This document shows, one piece after another, positions 18,054-25,754 of a stretch of 64,000 nucleotides of DNA (position 1 is its first letter; each line of letters begins with the position of its first letter). The notes beneath the pieces are model-generated. The model was not told where the DNA came from. It saw only the letters and a list, made by a program, of their open reading frames with translations, and made no database searches. The translations under genes and the position numbers were made by a program. This stretch comes from CAYWLQ01 sp964458775 (lineage in GTDB: Bacteria; Myxococcota_A; Polyangia; JAAYKL01). The DNA lies in assembly GCA_964458775.1 (NCBI GenBank), contig CAYWLQ010000002.1:24106-88105 (forward strand), written 5' to 3'.

Positions 18054-20117
18054 TTATTCAATGACGATTCTGTTGCGACCTTCTTTTTTTGCTGAGTAAA
18101 GGCGCTCGTCTGCAATTCTGAAGAGTTCGTCAGCTGTATATCCGTCTAATCTTAATTCGGCAATACCGCTTGAAAATGTACAGTGAAATCTTTCCTTTCT
18201 TTCTCCTTCAAATTCAATGCTGCGAAACTCATCCAACAGACGAGACAAGATCATTTTTGCTGCATACTTATTTTCACCATGAAAAACTACGGTAAACTCC
18301 TCCCCTCCCCATCTGCCCCTAATATCCATAGCTCTAAATCGATTTTTGAGAAGCTTGCCCAATCCTGCCAATACACGATCACCTGTAAGGTGGCCGTAGG
18401 TATCGTTGACATATTTAAACCTGTCTATGTCAAGCAAACATAGAGTAACCGGGAGGTTGTATCTTAAACCCTCTGCAATTCTCACTTTAAACATCTCTAT
18501 AAAGGCTCTTCTGGATGGAAGAGCAGTAAGCGCGTCTTTATCTGCACGCTCTTTGTAAAGGCGTATTCGTTCCAGTCTTACTCCTATTCGAGCCAGAAGT
18601 TCTTCTTTGAGTACCGGCTTTTGAATATAGTCATCCCCTCCGGCTCGAAAACATTCAAGCCTCATTTTGGGATCAGCCTCCGCTGTGAGAAACAGGATTG
18701 GTACTTCCTTCCACTGGGTAGTTGATCTTAGCATGCGACAGACATCAAAACCGCTGATTTCGGGCATTAAAACATCGAGGAGCATTACGTCAGGTTTTAC
18801 CAGGTCAGCTCGCTCTAGTATTTCTTTGGGATTGTCTAGGGTGTCTGCATAAAATCCTTCTTGTCGTAAAATTGCAGCCACATGTTCTCTAAAGGGTTCA
18901 TCATCATCTATTACCAAAACTCGATAGCGATTTTGAGCTTTTTCTATTAGAAAATGCTGTACGACTTCGACGAGATCATCTCCTGACACCGGCTTTTTCA
19001 AAAAATGCGTTGCACCTGCATGAGCGGCCGCCACTCTATTTTCGATAGAGCAGTCGACAGACATTAAGGCAATGGGAATATTTTCCAATCCGGGCATTTC
19101 CCGAAGAATCTCAATGCAGTTGATAATGTGTCCTTCGTGCATACAGGACAAATCCATTATTGCTCCGTCAAGTGTACAAGCAGCTGCCCAGTCTAAAACC
19201 TGCTCTCGGTTAACAGCAGGTTTAACATCAATACATCTATTGTGACCCAGAAGAACAGTTTGCCTTACAGATTCTCTATTGCTATCGGCAAATAATACTG
19301 TGGCAACATTATCAGTGTGCGGTTCTACCGACACTACGAGACTAAGTCGATCGGGGATTGTCTCAGCCCTACGGAATTCTTCCCATATTTTTTTCCAGCG
19401 TTCCGGTGAAGGATTCTGTCCTGCGATGAAATCCTTTATTTCATCATCAATGAAACTGGTAATATCGCTTACTTCTGAAAAACCGAGAGTTCCGGAGGTT
19501 CCTCTTAATGTATGAGCCAATGTATGAGCTTTGTTAAAGGTCTCCAAAGAAAGTTCTTGATGAGCAAGAGTAAGAGCTTCTTTGAGGTTTTTCAGTTCAT
19601 GGGGTAATCTATCACGATATTCATTCTTGATTTTCTTTATTGCTGAGTCAATAGAAGGAGCGGACAAAGAATAAGGCGATTTGTTAGGGTTGCTGCCTAA
19701 TTGCAGATCATGCGGATCAATCGGCGGATCAGAAAGACAACTGTAAGCACTATGTCCGATAAGATAAGTCTCAATTTCAATGATTAGTTCTTTGGGTGAA
19801 AGAGGCCCCTTAACCAGTCGGTACTGTTCGTAAAAATTGTTTTCGAAGTCTGAATCAAGATCATAGGATGAGTCAGCAATTAACATTAATTTTATATGCT
19901 GATCAGACTCTCTTATCAAATGTAACAAATTTGCACCGCTAAGTCCGGGCAAATCATTGTCAACAACCGCCAGCGCAAAATTCCAATCGCGTATCGTATC
20001 AATTGCTTCATCAGAATTAGAGGCTTCATAAACTTCATAATCGCGGGCTCTAAGTTGAACCGCAATTTCTTTTCGATAACCGGCCACATTGTCCACAAGT
20101 AGAATTTTTGCCGTCAT
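18054..20117 (-). CDS. Multi-receiver Hpt diguanylate cyclase
   Basis: A 687-residue cytoplasmic signalling protein with the order REC-Hpt-REC-REC-GGDEF. REC1 (1-115) has the acceptor in VVDNDLPGLSG. The Hpt domain (about 165-255) has phospho-His H202 in AHTLRGTSGTLGF. REC2 (about 270-395) has an altered acceptor region (IMDLSCMHEG). REC3 (about 405-520) is complete (LLDVLMPEISG). The GGDEF domain carries GGEEF near residue 605, with an RxxD inhibitory site (RAMD) five residues upstream, so it should make cyclic di-GMP and be product-inhibited. The Hpt inside the chain suggests a phosphorelay. It may feed the PilZ protein at 8 kb. Confidence 0.92.
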   Translation of the reverse strand: MTAKILLVDNVAGYRKEIAVQLRARDYEVYEASNSDEAIDTIRDWNFALAVVDNDLPGLSGANLLHLIRESDQHIKLMLIADSSYDLDSDFENNFYEQYRLVKGPLSPKELIIEIETYLIGHSAYSCLSDPPIDPHDLQLGSNPNKSPYSLSAPSIDSAIKKIKNEYRDRLPHELKNLKEALTLAHQELSLETFNKAHTLAHTLRGTSGTLGFSEVSDITSFIDDEIKDFIAGQNPSPERWKKIWEEFRRAETIPDRLSLVVSVEPHTDNVATVLFADSNRESVRQTVLLGHNRCIDVKPAVNREQVLDWAAACTLDGAIMDLSCMHEGHIINCIEILREMPGLENIPIALMSVDCSIENRVAAAHAGATHFLKKPVSGDDLVEVVQHFLIEKAQNRYRVLVIDDDEPFREHVAAILRQEGFYADTLDNPKEILERADLVKPDVMLLDVLMPEISGFDVCRMLRSTTQWKEVPILFLTAEADPKMRLECFRAGGDDYIQKPVLKEELLARIGVRLERIRLYKERADKDALTALPSRRAFIEMFKVRIAEGLRYNLPVTLCLLDIDRFKYVNDTYGHLTGDRVLAGLGKLLKNRFRAMDIRGRWGGEEFTVVFHGENKYAAKMILSRLLDEFRSIEFEGERKERFHCTFSSGIAELRLDGYTADELFRIADERLYSAKKEGRNRIVIE

Positions 20118-20257
20118 ACAAACCTGTATTGTTCTTCCACGTTCTTACTATATCAAAATAGTCCTAATTTGAAACGAAGCAACTCATATTAAAGAACGAA
20201 GAATCACTTTCAGTTTTAGAGAAGAAAAAGTATCGAGAACAAATCTATAATTCTGAA

Positions 20258-21685
20258 TTACCAACCAAGAGCTGTTATCATTGTTTCGCCATATCTTTGT
20301 CCCATCTTTATAACCGAAGCATGATCAAAGTGATATTGGTCCATTACGGCTGTTCCTTCTTGGCTAACCCAGTATCCCATAGGAAGCATATCTGCTGCTT
20401 GGTGTACTAAAGTATTGTGACCGCTGCAGCATCCTCCGGCCGGAAGTTCTCCAAGAATAAAGGGCACATCATAATTTGCTCCCCAAGCTTGCTTAACCTC
20501 ATTATACAATTGTACAACTTTGCTCGGCCAGGTGGGTTGTCCGCTGTCTGACTCACCCTGGTGGAAAATAATTCCTTCAAGTCGTGCGTTCGGTGACTGT
20601 TTTGCAATGTTAATTCGGTTGAGAATTGCCTGATGATGGGATCCGCCCGAAATGAAAGTATTAATAGATTCACCGCTCTCGCCGGTAGGAATAAGACCGA
20701 TAGTATGACCTGCCGGCAGTTTTTCAAGAAGGGTTTTGGCGAACCACATGCCGGGGCATACATTGTTGGAGGGATTCCAACCCTTCTCTCCGGGACAGTC
20801 ATGCAAAGGAGGAGTAGCCAGATTCCACTGACCGGCCGGTTTGTTGCATCCTCCCAAAACCTTTAGTCTTTCATCATTATTTTTGTCAGAATCTTGATAA
20901 GCAGCAACTCCCACAATGTTAGATTGTCCCATTAGAATAAAGATATGAAATACTGGATCAGAATCGCCATCGCTGTCTGAATCCGTATCGGTATCTGAGT
21001 CTGTGTCAGAGTCTGTATCTGTATCTGTATCAGAGTCAGCATCAGAGTCAGCATCAGAGTCAGCATCAGCGTCAGAGTCAGCATCAGCGTCAGTGTCAGA
21101 GTCTGTATCTCCGTCAGTTACACCTGACATATCACAACATTTATATCCGGATTCTGTACATGTAGAACCGGCTATTTCTATGCCTCCCAAGGAAACACAG
21201 TGAGCCTGGCAGACACCGGGTTCCGGACAGTCATCAGCATCGGTATCGGTATCTGTATCAGTGTCGGTATCAGTGTCGGTATCAGTGTCGGTATCAGTGT
21301 CAGTATCAGTGTCGGTATCTGCATCACTGTCTGAATCCGAGTCAGCATCAGCATCAGCATCGGCATCAGTGTCAGTATCGGCATCGGCATCAGCGTCGGC
21401 ATCGGCATCAGCGTCGGCATCGGCATCGGCATCAGCGTCAGTATCGGTGTCAGCATCAGCGTCAGCGTCAGTATCGGTGTCAGCATCAGCGTCAGCATCA
21501 GCATCAGTATCGGTATCAGCATCAGCATCGGCGTCAGTATCAACATCTGCATCTGAATCCGCATCCATTGTTCCATTTTCGTTAGAATCGGTATCAATGT
21601 TATTTGTTTGAGGGTCTGCACAAGCAAAAATAACAAGTGACAAACAAGATAAACATTTAAAAAATAAAGGCGATTTTTGAGACAT
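20258..21685 (-). CDS. Lipoprotein acetylesterase (SASA/CE6-like) with Asp-rich linkers
   Basis: The 475-residue precursor has a lipobox (VIFAC) and then a linker of about 125 residues made of Asp alternating with Thr, Ala or Ser. A small Cys-rich domain (CQAHC, STCTESGYKCCD) follows, then a second Asp repeat, then the catalytic domain. That domain has the Ser motif ILMGQSNIVG, GESGESINTF, HQGESDSG and the C-terminal DQYHFDHAS, matching sialate O-acetylesterase / acetylxylan esterase family CE6 (PF03629). It probably removes acetyl groups from hemicellulose. The two GH5 genes lie nearby on the other strand, which fits acetylated mannan as substrate. This is inferred. Confidence 0.85.
   Translation of the reverse strand: MSQKSPLFFKCLSCLSLVIFACADPQTNNIDTDSNENGTMDADSDADVDTDADADADTDTDADADADADTDTDADADADTDTDADADADADADADADADADADTDTDADADADADSDSDSDADTDTDTDTDTDTDTDTDTDTDTDTDTDADDCPEPGVCQAHCVSLGGIEIAGSTCTESGYKCCDMSGVTDGDTDSDTDADADSDADADSDADSDADSDTDTDTDSDTDSDTDTDSDSDGDSDPVFHIFILMGQSNIVGVAAYQDSDKNNDERLKVLGGCNKPAGQWNLATPPLHDCPGEKGWNPSNNVCPGMWFAKTLLEKLPAGHTIGLIPTGESGESINTFISGGSHHQAILNRINIAKQSPNARLEGIIFHQGESDSGQPTWPSKVVQLYNEVKQAWGANYDVPFILGELPAGGCCSGHNTLVHQAADMLPMGYWVSQEGTAVMDQYHFDHASVIKMGQRYGETMITALGW
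20957..21570 (-). repeat. Hexamer-type repeats encoding Asp-Xaa (two blocks)
   Basis: Two blocks (about 20957-21110 and 21231-21570) of GAY-NCN codon pairs encode Asp-Thr, Asp-Ala and Asp-Ser. Codon third bases vary, so the protein pattern is kept while the DNA is only partly repetitive. The reverse strand gives a false Val-Ser ORF. Confidence 0.9.
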
Positions 21686-21987
21686 AAGGCTTTCTCCTTT
21701 TTCGACAAGTTAAGTGAAAAAGCTTGGCAGTTTCAGCTCATCATATCAAACAAAACAATCGTAAAAACAGTATCTTCTTTGTCTGTACAAGTTTATCGCA
21801 TGCTGCAAATGTGCGCAGGCAATGAGTTTCTTGATGTGCTTAACCCATCGGTTACATTCTGATGAAACCCTCAGCTATTTAGATTATTGAATTTAGTCCC
21901 TTTAAATTCCAATAAAATTCTTGATACATACTCACTCATCTGGCTCTCAACCTTCATTTTTGATATGTATTCGCATCAAGGTGATTT
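21686..21987. other. 302-bp intergenic region between divergent genes
   Basis: This separates the esterase lipoprotein gene (minus) from the radical SAM operon (plus) and must hold both promoters. No RNA gene or convincing promoter pair was recognised. A short ATG frame crossing it (21677-21862) has no coding features. Confidence 0.6.
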
Positions 21988-23316
21988 ATGAAAGTATCTT
22001 TTGTTTATCCTAGGTTCGAAAAATTTCTCGAAAGCATTCCCAGCCTAAATACAGAGCTTGTTGATCATTTTTTAGGTAACTACACTACTCCTCCCTCTTT
22101 GGGCATTCCTATTCTGGCGGGAATGACTCCTTCTGATTGGGAGGTTGAACTAATTGATGATAACAATGGCGATTTAGTTGATTATGATTGTGATACAGAT
22201 TTAGTGGCAATCAATTGTTTTACTCCGCAAGCTGCTCGTGCTTTTGAACTGGCGGACGGTTTTAGAAGAGGCGGAAAAAAAGTGGTCATGGGAGGTTTCT
22301 TTCCCTCCGCTATGCCCTCTGAATGCTTAAAGCATGCTGATTCCGTGAATGTGGGTGACGGAGAGCCGTTTTGGCAGCAAATTCTAAATGACGTTGAACA
22401 AGGTATTTTAAAAGAAAATTATATCGGCGGTTCTTGTTGGGATTTGTCAAACCTAACTAGGTTAAGGCGCGACCTTTTTTATAATAAAAAAGGTTATGAT
22501 TGGAATGCAGACCTTGTTCAAACAGCCCGAGGATGTCTGTACAACTGCGGAATGTGTGTGATTCCCAACCTTCAAGGACATAAAATTAGACTTCGTCCCA
22601 TAGAACATATTGTGGAGGAAGTTTCATCTCTTAGATTTGATCAAGTATATCTTGCCGAAGACATTCTGTTTTTTCCAAATAAAAGAATTCAAGAATGGGC
22701 TGAGGGTCTTTTAAAAGCGCTTGAACCCTTAAACAAACATTTATTTGTCTCATCTACAATGTCTCTAAATACTTCTGATAAGTTTTTAGATTTATTAGCC
22801 CGCGCAGGAGTTACCTCTTTTTACTGCACAATGAATGTTGATGCCAAATCCATAAAAGCTTTGGCAGGTGATAGAGAATCCTGCTTGGAGCTTGTATCAC
22901 TTGTGAGACGTTTGGAAGATCGCGGCATTAGATTTTATGCTTCCTATGGCATCGGAAGAGATTGGGATGATGAGAAAATCATTGATTCAATTCTAAGTCT
23001 TTCTAATGAAGCAGGCATTCAAACAGCAGAATTCTTTTTATTTACACCTTATCCAGCATCACCTCAATGGCATAAACTTGAACGTCAAAACAGAATTATT
23101 CATAAAGATTGGACAAAATATAACGGTGCACATGTGGTATGGAAACCTTTGGGAATATCACCTGAAAGACTTTATGATATCTTTGTTTCTTTATGGAGTG
23201 AATTTTATAGAAATATTGATTGGAAAGATACCGTAAAAAAACTGGAGCCTGACCAAACCGAAATTCACATGAATAGTCGCAGAAACAGAATTAATACAAA
23301 TAAGGAGAATACTTGA
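21988..23316 (+). CDS. B12-binding-type radical SAM enzyme
   Basis: A 442-residue class B radical SAM protein. The N-terminal part (about 1-150) has the B12-binding-like fold of this class (SLGIPILAGM, then VVMGGFFPSAMPSECLKHAD and VNVGDGEP). The radical SAM cluster is C183-C187-C190 in RGCLYNCGMC. The central part has the barrel strands usual for the family, and the last 100 residues resemble the DUF4070/4080-like extension. Enzymes of this class do methylations, ring formations and hopanoid or chlorophyll steps. The product here is unknown. Its stop overlaps the TTG start of the next gene by 4 bases, tying it to the double ketosynthases. Confidence 0.88.
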   Translation: MKVSFVYPRFEKFLESIPSLNTELVDHFLGNYTTPPSLGIPILAGMTPSDWEVELIDDNNGDLVDYDCDTDLVAINCFTPQAARAFELADGFRRGGKKVVMGGFFPSAMPSECLKHADSVNVGDGEPFWQQILNDVEQGILKENYIGGSCWDLSNLTRLRRDLFYNKKGYDWNADLVQTARGCLYNCGMCVIPNLQGHKIRLRPIEHIVEEVSSLRFDQVYLAEDILFFPNKRIQEWAEGLLKALEPLNKHLFVSSTMSLNTSDKFLDLLARAGVTSFYCTMNVDAKSIKALAGDRESCLELVSLVRRLEDRGIRFYASYGIGRDWDDEKIIDSILSLSNEAGIQTAEFFLFTPYPASPQWHKLERQNRIIHKDWTKYNGAHVVWKPLGISPERLYDIFVSLWSEFYRNIDWKDTVKKLEPDQTEIHMNSRRNRINTNKENT

Positions 23317-25754
23317 AAGAGAGAGCTCTAATTACCGGAATAGGAATTCTTTGTCCTTTAGGAAGAGGAATTAATGCTTTATTACAGGGTATTCAAACAG
23401 GAGAATCAGGGCTTTCGCCAATAACTTCATTTAATACTTCTCCTTTTCGTACTGATTACGGCGGTGAACTAAAAGGTTTCGATCAAACTATTCGTTTAAC
23501 ATCTCAAGAAATTGTGGAATATCGAGATCCGAATATACAATATGCACTTACTGCCGCAAGAGATGCATTGGATGATGCGGGATTGCTTACAGATAACAGT
23601 CTGGGGAAACGCTTTGCTCTTGTGGTCGGAACCTGTAACGGCGGTCTAAGCACAGCTGAACATCAATATCGAATTATTCTTGGAATAGAACAAGGTGTGA
23701 TCGACAAGGAAATGGTTTCACTTATTAGATATCACACAATGGGAAAAGCCTTGGCTCAAGGGTTAAAAATTGACGGTCCAGTTTGGATTACCGCTACTGC
23801 CTGTTCTTCTTCTACCGGTGCTATCGGCTTGGCTCTCGATCTTATTGAAACAGAAACTGTGGATGCTCTTATTGTCGGCGGAAGCGATTCTTTGTGTTTG
23901 TCAACTATGGCCGGTTTTGATGCGATTAGAGCAACGTCCACCGATCGAACCGCGCCTTTTTCACTACCTGTAGGTTTAAACCTTGGAGAAGGTGCTGCTT
24001 TTTGGGTAGTTGAGTCTGAAAAAACAGCCGCTAAGAGAGGTGCCAAGATATACGGTGAAATTCTCGGATATGCCCTAACTTCCGATGCTCACCATCCGAC
24101 AGCTCCTGATCCAAGAGGTGAAGGAGCATACAGAACAATGCAAAATGCGTTGTCTCGTTCAAATATTTCTTTGTCAGAACTTGGCTGTATAAACACCCAC
24201 GGGACAGGAACCGATGCCAATGATAAAGTTGAATCCAAAGCAATAAAGCGTTTGTTGGGAGAAGCTGATATTCCTGTATATTCATTTAAATCTCAGGTAG
24301 GCCATTGTCTTGGAGCGGCAGGTATCATTGAGGCTACAGCGGGATTAACCGCTATGCAAAATGATATACTTCCAGCTACAATAAACTTTTCAGAGGTAAG
24401 ACCCGGATGCAACCTAAACTTTGTCCGCAACAAACCGAAATCACAAACATATAATTGTTTCGTTTCCTGTAATTACGCCTTTGGCGGCAACAATGCAGGC
24501 GTCGTAGTTGCCAAACCCTTTGCATTTGCAAAGATTGATAAACCTAGGAAACGAGTTGTTATAACCGGCGGTGCGATGTTGTCCTCTTTGGGAATCGGTA
24601 ACAAAGAAAATGTTGATGCACTTATGAAAAAATGTCGCGGCTTGGACCCGGTTTCTGCAAAATTTTCGGTTGAAACTAAAGCAAGCAGAGCGGGATTTGT
24701 CAAAGAGTTTGATATTAAAAACATAGACAGAAGATTGGATATAAAGGCAATGAATCCAATCAGTAAATATGCCACAGTAGCAGCTAGATTGGCATTGGCT
24801 GATGCAAATTTAAGAATAGGTCCCAAAGAAGGTCTTGAAACAGGTGTTATTAACGGTGTTTATGTCGGCCCAAGTGAAGAGCAATATATGAACGCTGTAA
24901 TAAAATCAGAAGGTGCCGAAGCTGATATAAACGGTTTTTCTCAAATTGTGGCAAATTCTACAGCCGGATGGGTGTCTTGCGCGCTACAGCTAAAAGGATA
25001 TTCAACAACAGTAGCTCAAGGAGCGGATGCAGGAATATTTGCGCTTATTGCTGCATATTCAGCTATACACAATAACTCAGCCGAACGAATCTTGGCGGGT
25101 GCTGCCGACGAAGTTTATTCACGATATTTTCTTAATTACGATCAGATAGGATATCTTCACGAAGGATCTTTGGAAGAAAACTACTGTATCAATTTAGATA
25201 CTCCAAACCGGAGGGTTTTGGGAGAAGGCGCAGCATATTTAGTATTGGAAGAATATGAGATTGCTAAATCTAGAAAAGTTCCCATAATAGCTGAAATAAA
25301 AGGATATAATGTAAATTGCGATTATGAACTTTTTATTGAACCCAGTTTTTCAGAAAATCGTCTTGAAGAAACAATATGTCAGACAATGCTGTCTGCAAAT
25401 ATAACTTCTGATGATATTGATGTTATTACTTGGTCACCTCAAGGCAATTCTACTGACAGAAAAATGTTAAAAGCTTTACAAAACACTTTTGGTGAAAAAC
25501 TCCAACAAATACCTATAATAACTACGGTATTTAATACCGGATTAATGGAATCCGCGTCCGGAACAGTATCTTTGGCAGCGGTTCTTTTTTGCGTAAAGAA
25601 CAAGTTACCTATATGGCCGTCCATAAACAACTTTGAAACTATAGATAGGGTTTTATTGTCAAAAACACCCAAAAATATTTTAACAATCGCATCAAGCGAT
25701 ATTGGCTATAACGCTGCTGTAATTTTTGAGATTTCTGATGAGGGGCGGGAATGA
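23313..25754 (+). CDS. Fused ketosynthase / chain-length-factor-like protein
   Basis: An 813-residue fusion of two FabF-like ketosynthase domains. The first (1-405) has a complete catalytic set: C164 in TACSSSTGAI, H296 in NTHGTGTDAND and H331 in SQVGHCLGAAG. The second (about 410-810) keeps the fold (FDIKNIDRRLDIKAMNP, RRVLGEGAAYLVLEE) but has Q569 at the active Cys position (TTVAQGADAG) and lacks the two His motifs. Cys-to-Gln at this site is the hallmark of the KS-beta / chain-length factor of type II polyketide synthases. It starts with TTG 23313 after AAGGAG. No acyl carrier protein, ketoreductase or acyltransferase is nearby. The product is unknown. Confidence 0.85.
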   Translation: MKERALITGIGILCPLGRGINALLQGIQTGESGLSPITSFNTSPFRTDYGGELKGFDQTIRLTSQEIVEYRDPNIQYALTAARDALDDAGLLTDNSLGKRFALVVGTCNGGLSTAEHQYRIILGIEQGVIDKEMVSLIRYHTMGKALAQGLKIDGPVWITATACSSSTGAIGLALDLIETETVDALIVGGSDSLCLSTMAGFDAIRATSTDRTAPFSLPVGLNLGEGAAFWVVESEKTAAKRGAKIYGEILGYALTSDAHHPTAPDPRGEGAYRTMQNALSRSNISLSELGCINTHGTGTDANDKVESKAIKRLLGEADIPVYSFKSQVGHCLGAAGIIEATAGLTAMQNDILPATINFSEVRPGCNLNFVRNKPKSQTYNCFVSCNYAFGGNNAGVVVAKPFAFAKIDKPRKRVVITGGAMLSSLGIGNKENVDALMKKCRGLDPVSAKFSVETKASRAGFVKEFDIKNIDRRLDIKAMNPISKYATVAARLALADANLRIGPKEGLETGVINGVYVGPSEEQYMNAVIKSEGAEADINGFSQIVANSTAGWVSCALQLKGYSTTVAQGADAGIFALIAAYSAIHNNSAERILAGAADEVYSRYFLNYDQIGYLHEGSLEENYCINLDTPNRRVLGEGAAYLVLEEYEIAKSRKVPIIAEIKGYNVNCDYELFIEPSFSENRLEETICQTMLSANITSDDIDVITWSPQGNSTDRKMLKALQNTFGEKLQQIPIITTVFNTGLMESASGTVSLAAVLFCVKNKLPIWPSINNFETIDRVLLSKTPKNILTIASSDIGYNAAVIFEISDEGRE

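Noticed and set aside
21261..21611. A plus-strand Ser-Val/Ala repeat ORF opposite the esterase linker
   Set aside because: Same artefact: the complement of GAY-NCN repeats is open in all frames.
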